Below the pieces are notes generated by a model. It was not told the origin of the DNA. It worked only from the letters and a program-made list of their open reading frames with translations, and did no database searches. This document shows, one piece after another, positions 49,810 to 58,917 of a stretch of 64,000 nucleotides of DNA; the stretch's first letter is position 1, and each line of letters starts with the position of its first letter. The translations under genes were made by a program, and so were the position numbers. Origin of the DNA: an uncultured Alkalilimnicola sp. (GTDB lineage Bacteria > Pseudomonadota > Gammaproteobacteria > Nitrococcales > AK92). The stretch covers positions 1 through 64,000 of the forward strand of contig CALGAN010000010.1 in NCBI GenBank assembly GCA_937951875.1, read 5' to 3'.

Positions 49810-50364
49810 ATGAAAGTCACACCCGAACAAGCGCGGCAGGTTCTGGCCCGCTCCGATTTGCTGCACGACGGCGCAGCGGTAGAAGCGGCGCTGGACGCCA
49901 TGGCCGTCGCCATCTCCGACCGCTTGCAGGACCAGCATCCGGTGGTGCTGTGCGTGATGGTCGGAGGACTGGTCGCCAGCGGGCGCCTGTTGCCCAAGCT
50001 GCAATTCCCGCTGGAGATCGATTACTGCCACGCCACCCGTTACCGCGGCGCCACCAGCGGCGGCGAACTGGTCTGGCTGGCCAGGCCGCAGATCGACCTG
50101 CGCGGTCGTGTGGTGCTGATCGTCGACGACATCCTCGATGAGGGCCACACCCTGGCGCAGATCATCGACGACGTGAAAGCCCAGGGCGCCAAGGAAGTGC
50201 TGACCGCGGTGCTGGCCAACAAGATCCATGATCGGCGCTACAAGGATCTGCGCGCCGACTTCGTCGGCCTCGACGTCGAGGACCGCTACGTGTTCGGCGC
50301 CGGCATGGACTACAAGGGCTGGTGGCGCAATCTGCCCGGCATTTACGCCGCGCCCGAGGACTGA
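49810..50364 (+). CDS. Hypoxanthine-guanine phosphoribosyltransferase
   Basis: 184 residues. The PRPP-binding motif VVLIVDDILDEGHTLAQI is near residue 100, PPi loop MVGGLVASGR upstream, and GLDVEDRYVFGAGMDYKGWW near the C-terminus is the HGPRT base-binding hood. It salvages hypoxanthine released by the following gene's pathway. Follows the DsrE-like gene by 9 bp. Confidence 0.92.
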   Translation: MKVTPEQARQVLARSDLLHDGAAVEAALDAMAVAISDRLQDQHPVVLCVMVGGLVASGRLLPKLQFPLEIDYCHATRYRGATSGGELVWLARPQIDLRGRVVLIVDDILDEGHTLAQIIDDVKAQGAKEVLTAVLANKIHDRRYKDLRADFVGLDVEDRYVFGAGMDYKGWWRNLPGIYAAPED

Positions 50365-50375
50365 GGAACACGCAC

Positions 50376-51116
50376 ATGAGCGTTGCGATCATCGGCGGCA
50401 CCGGCCTCACTTCCCTGGCGGGTCTGGAGATCACCCGCCGCGAGGTGGTGCACACTCCGTACGGCGAGCCTTCCGGCCCGATCACCCACGGCGTGCTGAA
50501 CGGCACCGAGGTGCTGTTCCTGGCGCGTCACGGCTACGGCCACACCATTCCGCCGCACCGCGTCAACTATCGCGCCAACATCTGGGCGCTGAAGCATCTG
50601 GGGGTCGACCGGGTGATCGCGGTGGCGGCGGTGGGCGGCATCACCGAGCAGATGGCGCCGGGCGTGATCGCCTTCCCCAACCAGATCCTCGACTACACCT
50701 GGGGACGCAACCACACCTTTTTCGAAGTCGACCTGACCCACGTCACCCACGTCGATTTCACCTATCCCTACGATGCCGCTCTGCGTGAGCTGCTGATGCG
50801 GGCGGCGCGGTCGGCCGGGCTGAGCTTCGTCGACGGCGGCACCTACGCCGCGACCCAGGGGCCGCGCCTGGAGACGGCCGCCGAGATCCGCCGGCTGCGC
50901 GCCGACGGTGCCGACATGGTGGGCATGACCGGCATGCCGGAGGCGGCGCTGGCGCGCGAGCTGGGCATGGCCTACGCCACCTGCGCGGTGGTGTCGAACT
51001 GGGCCGCCGGCGTGCATGATGGTGAAACGGTGTCGCTGGCACAGATCGAGGAGTGCCTCAAGGAAGGCATGGCCAAGGTTCGGCTGCTGCTGGCCGAGGT
51101 GGTGCGGCTGCTATAG
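50376..51116 (+). CDS. S-methyl-5'-thioinosine phosphorylase (MTAP family)
   Basis: 246 residues of the methylthioadenosine/purine nucleoside phosphorylase family: IIGGTGLTSLAGL, RHGYGHTIPPHRVNYRANIW, AVAAVGGI, TQGPRLETAAEI and GMTGMPEAALARELGM. It closely resembles the Pseudomonas aeruginosa protein PA3004, a methylthioinosine phosphorylase. Released hypoxanthine would be reused by the preceding phosphoribosyltransferase. Whether adenine-based substrates are also used cannot be read from the sequence. Confidence 0.88.
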   Translation: MSVAIIGGTGLTSLAGLEITRREVVHTPYGEPSGPITHGVLNGTEVLFLARHGYGHTIPPHRVNYRANIWALKHLGVDRVIAVAAVGGITEQMAPGVIAFPNQILDYTWGRNHTFFEVDLTHVTHVDFTYPYDAALRELLMRAARSAGLSFVDGGTYAATQGPRLETAAEIRRLRADGADMVGMTGMPEAALARELGMAYATCAVVSNWAAGVHDGETVSLAQIEECLKEGMAKVRLLLAEVVRLL

Positions 51117-51149
51117 CGCCGCACCCGCCCGCGAGGCCGGGACGCCGCG

Positions 51150-51695
51150 CTACAGCGGCGTCACCAGCAGCAGCGCGCCCAGCTCCGGATGGTCCAGGTA
51201 GTGGATCTCGTTGCTGTTGATGCGGCGCGATTGGCGGTTGACCTGGACACCGTCGGCGGTGGGCAGGCGCAGATCGAGCTCGACGTGTAGGAAGCGCTGC
51301 TGATAGATCCGCACCAGCCCATACGGGCCGGTCGCCGGGGCGGGGCTCTCCGGGGTCCAGCCCGCCGGAATGGCGACCGCGCTGGCGGCGCTGCGGTTGT
51401 TGGCCGGCTGCCGCCAGGCCAGGTGCAGCAGCGGCTGGTAGCGGTTGGACTGCTGCAGCAGCGTGTAGATGTCGCGCATGCGTAGCGACCCGACGGCGTC
51501 GGTCAGCGGCGTCACCGGGACCGACAAAAACGGCGGCAGCTCCAGGGGTGCGACTTCCGCATCCTCGGGAGCGGCGGGGACGGTGTGGCGGAACACGATC
51601 AGCTCGACCTGATACCAGGCGGCCGAGGCGGCGCCCAGCGGCAGCAGGGAAAGCGCCAACCAGAGCAGACAACCGTACAAACGTCGCGCGTCCAT
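51150..51695 (-). CDS. csiV: CsiV family protein
   Basis: 181 residues with a signal peptide (LLWLALSLLPLGAASA) and the family start AWYQVELIVFRH; later YQQRFLHVELDLRL and SRRINSNEIHYLDHPELGAL. CsiV is a periplasmic peptidoglycan-binding helper in cell-division/D-amino-acid related functions of marine gammaproteobacteria, commonly next to mfd, as here (10 bp downstream). Confidence 0.88.
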   Translation of the reverse strand: MDARRLYGCLLWLALSLLPLGAASAAWYQVELIVFRHTVPAAPEDAEVAPLELPPFLSVPVTPLTDAVGSLRMRDIYTLLQQSNRYQPLLHLAWRQPANNRSAASAVAIPAGWTPESPAPATGPYGLVRIYQQRFLHVELDLRLPTADGVQVNRQSRRINSNEIHYLDHPELGALLLVTPL

Positions 51696-51705
51696 TGTTC
51701 TTCCT

Positions 51706-54700
51706 TTATGCGGCCGGCCGATCGAGCAGGCTGTCGATCAGTTCTTCCACGGTCTTGATTCGCAGCTCCGCGTCTTCGAGCGTTTGCTTGAAGCGCAGCC
51801 GCTGCTGTCCTTCCAGCTTATATACGGTCGGACGCTGTTGGATCAGCTTGATCACCCGCATCGGATCCACCGCCGGCTGTTCGGAGAACACTAGCACGCC
51901 GCCCTGCGGACCGGCCTCGACCTTGGTCAGGCCCAGCGCCTGGGCCTTGAGCCGGATCTCGGCGAGGCGGAACAGGTTCTTGGCCGGCGGCGGCAGCAGG
52001 CCGAAGCGGTCGATCATCTCGATCTGCAGATCGCGCAGCGCCTCGGAATCGGCGGCGCCGGCGATGCGCTTGTACAGCACCAGGCGGGCGTGCACGTCGG
52101 GCAGGTAGTCCTCGGGCAGCAGGGCGGGGATGCGCAGATCCACCTCCACGCCGTGCCGCAGCGGCTCCAGCAGCGCCGGCTCCTTGCCGGCGCGCAGGGC
52201 GCGCACCGCGCGCTCCAGCAGCTCGGTGTACATGGTGAAGCCGATTTCCTGGATCTGGCCGCTCTGATCCTCGCCGAGCAGCTCGCCGGCGCCGCGGATC
52301 TCCAGGTCGTGCGAGGCCAGGGCGAAGCCCACGCCCAGGTCCTCCAGCGAGGCGATCGCCTCCAGGCGCTTCTCGGCGTCCGGCGTGAGCTGGCTCTTGG
52401 GCGGCACGATCAGGTAAGCGTAGGCGCGGTGGTGCGAGCGCCCGACCCGGCCGCGCAGCTGGTGCAGCTGGGCCAGGCCCAGGCGGTCGGCGCGGTTGAT
52501 GATGATGGTGTTGGCGCTCGGCACGTCGATGCCGCTTTCGACGATGGTGGTGCACACCAGGATGTTGAAGCGCTGGTGATAGAAATCCAGCATCACCCGC
52601 TCCAGCTCACGCTCGTGCATCTGGCCGTGCGCCCAACGTACCCGCGCCTCGGGCACCAGGGCTTCGACCTCGCGGGCGATCTTCTCGATGCTCTCCACCT
52701 CGTTGTGCAGGAAGTACACCTGGCCGCCGCGCTTGAGCTCGCGCTGGCAGGCTTCCTGGATCAGCGCATCGTCCCACTGCGACACGAAAGTCTTCACCGC
52801 CAGGCGCCGCTGCGGCGGGGTGGCGATGATGGACAGATCGCGCAGGCCCGACAGCGACATGTTGAGGGTGCGCGGGATCGGCGTGGCGGTGAGGGTGAGC
52901 ACGTCGATGTTGGCGCGCAGCTTCTTGAGCTGCTCCTTCTGCCGCACGCCGAAGCGGTGCTCCTCGTCGATGATCAGCAGGCCCAGGTCCTTGAACTTGA
53001 CGGTCGGCTGCAACAGCTTGTGTGTGCCGATCAGGATGTCCACCTTGCCTTCGGCCAGCGCCGCCAGCACCTCGTTCACTTCCTTGGCGGTGCGGAAGCG
53101 CGACAGCACCTCGATGCGGATCGGCCAGCCGGCGAAACGGTCGGTGAAGTTCTGGTAGTGCTGTTGGGCGAGCAGGGTGGTGGGCACCATCACCGCCACC
53201 TGGCGGCCGCCGGCCACGCCGACGAAGGCCGCGCGCATGGCCACCTCGGTCTTGCCGAAGCCGACGTCGCCGCACACCACGCGGTCCATCGGCCGCGGCG
53301 AGCGCATGTCGGCCAGCACCGCCGCGATCGCCGCCTCCTGGTCCGGCGTCTCCTCGAACGGGAAGGCATCGGCGAACGCCTGGTAGTCGTCCTCCGAGAA
53401 TCGGTAGATCGGCCGCTGCGACGCTTCGCGCCGGGCGTAGATGTCGAGCAGTTCGGCGGCGACGTCGCGCGCCTTCTCGGCGGCCTTGCGGCGCGCCTTC
53501 TCCCACTGGTCGGAGCCGAGCCGGTGCAGCGGCGCGTGGTCGCCGTCCATGCCGGTGTAGCGCGAGATCAGATGCAGCGAGCTGACCGGTACGTACAGCT
53601 TGGCGCCGTCGGCGTACTCCAGGGTCAGGAACTCCTGGCGCAGGTCATCGCCCACGGTCAGGGTCTGCAGCCCCAGATAGCGGCCGACGCCGTGTTCCTC
53701 GTGCACCACCGGCGCGCCGATGGTGAGGTCGGTCAGGTCACGGATGATCGCTTCCGGGTCGCGCTCGCCGCCGCGCCGCTGGCGGCGCCGGCGCTGCTGC
53801 GCGCGGTTGCCGTACAGCTGCGCTTCCGGGACGATGGCGAGGCGCTGCTCCTCCAGCACCGCGCCGCGCTCCAGCACGCCCACGGTGAGGCCCAGCCGGG
53901 CGTCGCCCTCGGCGAACTCCTGCCAGCGCTGCACCGGCTGCGGGCGGATGCCGCGCTTGTACAGCCGCTCCAGCAGCGCCTCGCGGCGGCCGGCGGTTTC
54001 CGCGACCAGCAGCACGCGGCCGTCGAACTCCCGCAGAAAGCCCTCCAGCCGGCCGCTCGGCGGGTCCAGATGCGGATCGAAGCTAAGATCCGGCAGCTCG
54101 CGCACGGCATGGCTGACCGCATGCGCGGTCGGCGCCTCCGGCTCGGCGGCGCCGAAGCACAGCACTTGGGCAAGCTCGTTCAGCTGCTGGCGCACCTCGT
54201 CCGGGGCGAGGAACACCCGCGCCGGCGGCAGGATCGGCCGCTCCAGGTCGTGGCGGCGCTGCTCGTAGCGCAGCTGGATCTGGCGCCAGACCTCGGTGGC
54301 GGCCTCGTCCAGCCGACCGAGCCGTACCGCCAGCGTGTCGTCCGGCAGGTAGTCGAACAGCGTCGCGGTCTGCTCGAAGAACAGCGGCAGGTAGTACTCG
54401 ATGCCGTTGGGAATGTGGCCGGCGCTGACCTCGCGATAGATCAGGCTGCGGCTGGGGTCGCCCTCGAAGGCGGCCCGATAGGCCTTGCGGAACTGGGTGA
54501 TGCCGGCCTCGGAAACCGGAAACTCCCGCGCCGGCAGCAGCTCGATGCGCTCGACCTTGTCGACGGTGCGCTGGGTCTCCGGGTCGAAGGTGCGGATCGA
54601 ATCGACCTCGTCGTCGAACAGGTCGATGCGGTAGGGCACGTCGCTGCCCATCGGGAACAGATCCACCAGCGAACCGCGCACCGCGAACTCGCCGTGCTCC

Positions 54701-55188
54701 ATCACCTCCGACACCCGCCGGTAGCCGGCCTGCTCCAGCCGCACTGCCATGCCGTCGAGGTCGAAGGCGTCGCCGACCTTGACCATCAGGCCATGGCCCT
54801 GCAGATAGCTCGGCGGCGCCAGCCGCTGCATCAGCGTGGCGACCGGCACGATCAGCACGCCGCGCTTGGTCTGCGGCAGCCGGTAGAGGCTGGCGATGCG
54901 CTCGGAGACGATGTCCTGGTGCGGCGAGAACACATCGTAGGGCAGCGTCTCCCAGTCCGGCAGGGTCAGGATCGGTAGTTGCTCGGGCAGGAAGAAGCGC
55001 AGCTCGGTCTGCAGCTGCTGCGCCTGCTGGCTGTTCTCGGTGATGGCCAGCACCATGCCGGTGTGTTGCTCGGCGGCGCGGGCCAGGGCCAGCACGGCGC
55101 TGGCGCCGGGCAGCCGATACCAATGCAGGCGCTGGCCGGCCTTGGCGGGTAGGACCGGCTTCAGGGGGCTGGCGGCGGTAACCGACAT
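51706..55188 (-). CDS. mfd: Transcription-repair coupling factor Mfd
   Basis: 1160 residues. UvrB-like N-terminus, RNA polymerase interaction domain (VVHEEHGVGRYLGLQTLTVG), and a RecG-like translocase: Walker A GDVGFGKTEVAMRAAF, DEEHRFGV, TATPIPRTLNMSLSGLRDLS, and QLRGRVGRSHHRAYAYL. The C-terminal TRCF domain is complete. Mfd removes stalled RNA polymerase at lesions and recruits UvrA. No frame disturbance seen. Confidence 0.97.
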   Translation of the reverse strand: MSVTAASPLKPVLPAKAGQRLHWYRLPGASAVLALARAAEQHTGMVLAITENSQQAQQLQTELRFFLPEQLPILTLPDWETLPYDVFSPHQDIVSERIASLYRLPQTKRGVLIVPVATLMQRLAPPSYLQGHGLMVKVGDAFDLDGMAVRLEQAGYRRVSEVMEHGEFAVRGSLVDLFPMGSDVPYRIDLFDDEVDSIRTFDPETQRTVDKVERIELLPAREFPVSEAGITQFRKAYRAAFEGDPSRSLIYREVSAGHIPNGIEYYLPLFFEQTATLFDYLPDDTLAVRLGRLDEAATEVWRQIQLRYEQRRHDLERPILPPARVFLAPDEVRQQLNELAQVLCFGAAEPEAPTAHAVSHAVRELPDLSFDPHLDPPSGRLEGFLREFDGRVLLVAETAGRREALLERLYKRGIRPQPVQRWQEFAEGDARLGLTVGVLERGAVLEEQRLAIVPEAQLYGNRAQQRRRRQRRGGERDPEAIIRDLTDLTIGAPVVHEEHGVGRYLGLQTLTVGDDLRQEFLTLEYADGAKLYVPVSSLHLISRYTGMDGDHAPLHRLGSDQWEKARRKAAEKARDVAAELLDIYARREASQRPIYRFSEDDYQAFADAFPFEETPDQEAAIAAVLADMRSPRPMDRVVCGDVGFGKTEVAMRAAFVGVAGGRQVAVMVPTTLLAQQHYQNFTDRFAGWPIRIEVLSRFRTAKEVNEVLAALAEGKVDILIGTHKLLQPTVKFKDLGLLIIDEEHRFGVRQKEQLKKLRANIDVLTLTATPIPRTLNMSLSGLRDLSIIATPPQRRLAVKTFVSQWDDALIQEACQRELKRGGQVYFLHNEVESIEKIAREVEALVPEARVRWAHGQMHERELERVMLDFYHQRFNILVCTTIVESGIDVPSANTIIINRADRLGLAQLHQLRGRVGRSHHRAYAYLIVPPKSQLTPDAEKRLEAIASLEDLGVGFALASHDLEIRGAGELLGEDQSGQIQEIGFTMYTELLERAVRALRAGKEPALLEPLRHGVEVDLRIPALLPEDYLPDVHARLVLYKRIAGAADSEALRDLQIEMIDRFGLLPPPAKNLFRLAEIRLKAQALGLTKVEAGPQGGVLVFSEQPAVDPMRVIKLIQQRPTVYKLEGQQRLRFKQTLEDAELRIKTVEELIDSLLDRPAA

Positions 55189-55206
55189 GAGCGGAGGGCG
55201 GTCTCC

Positions 55207-56331
55207 TTAGACGCTGTCGCCGGCGCGGGCCTGAGCCAGGGCGCGGCGTTTCTCATAGGCCTCGCGGGCGATGGCCACGTCCTCCAGGAACCAGGGCAGC
55301 TCCTCCAGACGGAAGGCCTGGGCGCCGTCCACCAACGCCTTGGCCGGATCGGGGTGGAAGTCCACCAGGATCATGTTGGCGCCGGCGATCACGCCCTGGG
55401 CGGTGACGTGCATGAGGTCGGTGATGCGGTCCGGCGCGACGGCGCGCAGGCCCACCGAGTGCGAGGGGTCGATGCACACCGGCAGGCGGGTGAGCCGCTT
55501 GACCACCGGCACGTGGGCGAAGTCGACGAAGTTGCGGTGCGGATCGCCCATGTTGGTCTTCATGCCGCGCAGGCAGAACACCACCCGGCTGTTGCCCTCG
55601 CTGGCCAGGTATTCGGCGGCGTGCAGCGATTCCTCCAGGGTGATGCCGAAGCCACGCTTGAGCAGCACCGGATACTCGGTCTGGCGGCCGACCTTCTTCA
55701 GCAGCTCGAAGTTCTGGGTGTTACGGGTGCCGATCTGCAGCATGACGCCGGTGGGGCGACCGGTGCGCTCCAGCGCCTGGTCGATCTCCTCGACGTGGCT
55801 CTCATGGGTGACCTCCATGGCGATCACCTTGATGCCGTACTTGCCGGCCAACTCGAACACCCACGGCAGGCAGGCCTTGCCATGGCCCTGGAAGGCGTAG
55901 GGGCTGGTGCGCGGCTTGTAGGCGCCCATGCGGGTGCAGTTCAGGCCGGCGTCGCGCAGCGCCTTCATCATCAGCTCGACGTGCTCGGGCGTGTCGACCG
56001 CGCACAGGCCGGCGAAGACGTTGAGGTTGTCCTGCGAGAAGAGGACGCCGTTGTAAGTCCAGCTGAAGCTGCGCTCCCGCTCGCGGTGGCGGCCGATGAT
56101 GCGGTACTCCTCGGACACCCGCACCGCGCGCTCCACGCCCGGCAGGTTCTGCATGTCCTCCAGCGACAACGATTTGGTATCGCCGAGCAGATACACCTCG
56201 GTCAGCGTCTGCTGCGCGCCGCGGATCTGGTGCGGGCGGGTGGTGATCCCCGGCAGCTTGGCCAGGTGATCCATCAACTGGCGATAGACGGGGCTGTCGA
56301 GCTCGGTGTCGGGAGCGAGGATCAGAATCAT
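55207..56331 (-). CDS. 3-deoxy-7-phosphoheptulonate (DAHP) synthase, type I beta
   Basis: 374 residues. A roughly 70-residue N-terminal ferredoxin-like regulatory domain (MILILAPDTELDSPVYRQL) is followed by the KDO8P/DAHP synthase barrel: MGAYKPRTSPYAFQGHG, QIGTRNTQNFELLKKVGR, VLLKRGFGITLEE, VCIDPSHSVGLR. The PRTSPYxFQG motif and domain order are those of the Thermotoga-type enzyme, sensitive to aromatic amino acids. First step of the shikimate pathway. The start at 56331 gives the proper family N-terminus. Confidence 0.92.
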   Translation of the reverse strand: MILILAPDTELDSPVYRQLMDHLAKLPGITTRPHQIRGAQQTLTEVYLLGDTKSLSLEDMQNLPGVERAVRVSEEYRIIGRHRERERSFSWTYNGVLFSQDNLNVFAGLCAVDTPEHVELMMKALRDAGLNCTRMGAYKPRTSPYAFQGHGKACLPWVFELAGKYGIKVIAMEVTHESHVEEIDQALERTGRPTGVMLQIGTRNTQNFELLKKVGRQTEYPVLLKRGFGITLEESLHAAEYLASEGNSRVVFCLRGMKTNMGDPHRNFVDFAHVPVVKRLTRLPVCIDPSHSVGLRAVAPDRITDLMHVTAQGVIAGANMILVDFHPDPAKALVDGAQAFRLEELPWFLEDVAIAREAYEKRRALAQARAGDSV

Positions 56332-56417
56332 GGTTCTGAAGCGCCTGCGGAAATTCAAAGGCGCTTAGTGTAATCCCAGCGCGCGCCGAGGTTAAACGCC
56401 GGCGCGCGCCGAGGGCG

Positions 56418-57305
56418 TCAGTCGCGGAAACGCTTGAGCAGATCGCCGTAGGCGTCGATGCGGCGGTCGCGCAGGTACGGCCAGATGCGGCGCACGTCGC
56501 GGGTGCGGCGACGGTCGATGTCGACGATCAGCACCTGCTCGCGATCGGTGGACGCCTCGGCCAGGATCTCGCCCTGCGGGCCGGCGACGAAGCTGGTGCC
56601 CCAGAAGTCGGCCCCGGGGCTGACGCCGGTCGGATCGGGCTCGTGGCCGACGCGGTTGCAGGCCAGCACCGGCAGGCCGTTGGCGATGGCGTGGGCGCGC
56701 TGTATGGTTACCCAGGCCTCGCGCTGGCGCGCCTTCTCGGCTTCCTCGTCGCGCGGATCCCAGCCGATGGCGGTGGGGTAGAGCAGGAGATCGGCGCCGG
56801 CCAGCGCCATCAGCCGCGCCGCCTCCGGGAACCACTGGTCCCAGCACACCAGTACGCCCAGCTTGCCGACCGAGGTCTGGATCGGCTCGAAGCCCAGATC
56901 GCCCGGGGTGAAGTAGAACTTCTCGTAGTAGCCCGGGTCGTCGGGGATGTGCATCTTGCGGTACTTTCCGGCCAGGCGACCGTCCGCTTCCAGCACCACC
57001 GCGGTGTTGTGGTACAGCCCCGGCGCGCGCTCCTCGAACAGCGATCCGACCACCACCGCGCCGGTCTCTTTGGCCACCTGCGAAAGCGCCTCGGTGGTCG
57101 GGCCGGGGATCGGCTCGGCCAGATCGAACAGCGCGGTCGACTCGTGCTGGCAGAAATAGCGCGAGCGGTGCAGCTCCTGCAGCAGCACCAACTTGGCGCC
57201 GGCGGCGGCCGCTTCGCGGATGCCGTCGAGGCTGCGCTCCAGATTGGCGTTCAGGTCGTCGCCGCAGGCGTGCTGAACGAGGCCGACACGCAGGATATCG
57301 GTCAT
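56418..57305 (-). CDS. aguB: N-carbamoylputrescine amidase
   Basis: 295 residues, nitrilase-superfamily hydrolase with the Glu-Lys-Cys triad in LLQELHRSRYFC, YRKMHIPDDPGYYEKFYF and VLVCWDQWFPEAARLMAL. The CQHE and DDPGYYEKFYFTPG segments are specific for the AguB subgroup. It converts N-carbamoylputrescine to putrescine, CO2 and ammonia. ATG 57305 (a TTG two codons earlier is possible). It follows aguA by 26 bp. Confidence 0.93.
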   Translation of the reverse strand: MTDILRVGLVQHACGDDLNANLERSLDGIREAAAAGAKLVLLQELHRSRYFCQHESTALFDLAEPIPGPTTEALSQVAKETGAVVVGSLFEERAPGLYHNTAVVLEADGRLAGKYRKMHIPDDPGYYEKFYFTPGDLGFEPIQTSVGKLGVLVCWDQWFPEAARLMALAGADLLLYPTAIGWDPRDEEAEKARQREAWVTIQRAHAIANGLPVLACNRVGHEPDPTGVSPGADFWGTSFVAGPQGEILAEASTDREQVLIVDIDRRRTRDVRRIWPYLRDRRIDAYGDLLKRFRD

Positions 57306-57331
57306 GGGCAAACGGTCTCCGACAGGTACGA

Positions 57332-58426
57332 TCAGGCCACGCTTAGAGTGCTTCCCAGCCCGGGAAGTTGCACCCCGTCCGGCAACTGCATGGTCACGCA
57401 GTGCACGCTGCCGTGCTGGATGATCAGCGCCAGGGCCGGCACGCCCACCACCTCGCGGTCGGGCAGGGCCTGGCGCAGCACCTCGAGGGCGGCCTGGTCG
57501 GCGGCCTGGTCACCGTACTGCGGGACGATCACGCCGCAGTTGACGATCAGGAAGTTGGCGTAGCTCAAAGGCAGCCGATGGCCGTCCGGCGCGTAGGCCG
57601 GCTTGGGCCAGGGCAGGGGCAGCAGGCGGTAGGGTTCGCCGCCGAGGGTACGGAACGCCGCGAGCTCCGCGGCCATGGCTTGCAATTCGGCGTAATGGCT
57701 GTCGCTAGGGTCGTCGCAGCCCTGGTAGACGATGGTGTCCGGCGCGGTGAAGCGCGCCAGCATGTCCACATGGCTGTCGGTGTCGTCGCCTTCCAAGGCG
57801 CCGTGCTGCAGCCACAGCACCCGCACCGCGCCCAGGCGCTCGCGCAGCTGCATTTCGATGTGGCGCTCGCTCATGCCCGGATTGCGGGTCTCGGTGAGCA
57901 GGCAGGCGCGGGTGGTGAGAATCGTGCCCTGGCCGTCGCTGTCGATCGAGCCGCCCTCCAGCACCCAGTTGATGCGGCGGCAGTCGATCGCGCCGAAGGC
58001 GCCGGCGGCATGTAGCCGGCGGGTGAGCTGGTCGTCCAGCGCGGCCTCGAACTTGCCGCCCCAGCCGTTGAAGGTGAAATCCACCAGCCGTGGGCGCGAA
58101 CCGTCCTGGTAGACGGTCAGCGGGCCGTGGTCGCGGGCCCAGACATCGTTGGACGGGCAGAGCACGAAGCTCACCCGCGTCAGGTCGGCGCCCCGCGCCA
58201 GCAGCGCGTCCCGCACCTCGGCGTGATGCGCTTGGTCGTAGCAGCTGATCAGCAGCGGCTCGAAGCGCAGGATGGTGGTGGCCAGCACGGCGAACGCGTC
58301 GTGCGCCGCCGCCAGGTGTTCACCCCAATCGCCGTGACGATGGGGCCAGGTGAGCATGACGGCCGCCTGTTGCTCCCATTCGGCAGGCAAACGGACGCGT
58401 GCCCTCAGATGCTGGGCATGATTCAT
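57332..58426 (-). CDS. aguA: Agmatine deiminase
   Basis: 364 residues, porphyromonas-type peptidyl-arginine-deiminase/agmatine deiminase fold. NDVWARDHGPL, FTFNGWGGKFEAALDD, NWVLEGGSIDSDGQGT, HVDMLARF and catalytic Cys in HGSVHCVTMQLP near the C-terminus. It converts agmatine to N-carbamoylputrescine, which aguB uses. Together they form a complete agmatine-to-putrescine route. Confidence 0.94.
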   Translation of the reverse strand: MNHAQHLRARVRLPAEWEQQAAVMLTWPHRHGDWGEHLAAAHDAFAVLATTILRFEPLLISCYDQAHHAEVRDALLARGADLTRVSFVLCPSNDVWARDHGPLTVYQDGSRPRLVDFTFNGWGGKFEAALDDQLTRRLHAAGAFGAIDCRRINWVLEGGSIDSDGQGTILTTRACLLTETRNPGMSERHIEMQLRERLGAVRVLWLQHGALEGDDTDSHVDMLARFTAPDTIVYQGCDDPSDSHYAELQAMAAELAAFRTLGGEPYRLLPLPWPKPAYAPDGHRLPLSYANFLIVNCGVIVPQYGDQAADQAALEVLRQALPDREVVGVPALALIIQHGSVHCVTMQLPDGVQLPGLGSTLSVA

Positions 58427-58465
58427 AGGGGTTGGAAATGAAAATTACGTGGGACAGGGCCGTTT

Positions 58466-58744
58466 TTAGCGTTGGGCGACGCTGTGCAGAACCTTGTCGT
58501 GCTCGAAATAGACCGTGTAGTCGTCGTAGACCCAACGCGTGATCGGCGGGTTGCCCACGGCCGGCAGCTTCTGGGCCGGCTCGCCGTAGCGGGCCGCCAC
58601 CTGCTTCATGGTCATGCCCCGGCTGGGCCGCTGCGCGGCGGTCGCGGCATCGCTGCTGACCTTTTCGATCATCAAAGTGTCGGCCAAGGCAAGCGGGCTT
58701 GCGCTGATGGCGAGCAGGCTGACGAGTGCTATCAGTTTCCGCAT
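58466..58744 (-). CDS. Small periplasmic protein, uncharacterised
   Basis: 92 residues: signal peptide MRKLIALVSLLAISASPLALA, then GMTMKQVAARYGEPAQKLPA, PPITRWVYDDYTVYFEHDKV. The pattern 'GM(S/T)xxxVxxxxGxPxxxxxxVGxPPITRWxYxxxxVYFE' is common in gammaproteobacterial proteins related to BamE/SmpA-like folds; no function is established. No lipobox. 39 bp before aguA. Confidence 0.78.
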   Translation of the reverse strand: MRKLIALVSLLAISASPLALADTLMIEKVSSDAATAAQRPSRGMTMKQVAARYGEPAQKLPAVGNPPITRWVYDDYTVYFEHDKVLHSVAQR

Positions 58745-58917
58745 AGTGGGACGACTCCCGATGGAATTGCCCAGGAATATAGCATCGGCTGGCGAAGTGG
58801 GGAAACGACGCGTTCCGCAAACGCCGCGCCGAATATGGCCCGCCCAATCGGCACCGCGCTCTGTCGCCAAGCCAGCCAAGAGGGCACAATAGGTGCCTTC
58901 GCGGTCAAGTGCAGATC

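Noticed and set aside
52090..54978. 962-codon open frame opposite mfd
   Set aside because: It mirrors mfd on the other strand; long antisense frames arise from G/C-ending codons, and the translation is low-complexity (QHLQLRQ, AQG repeats) with no family features.
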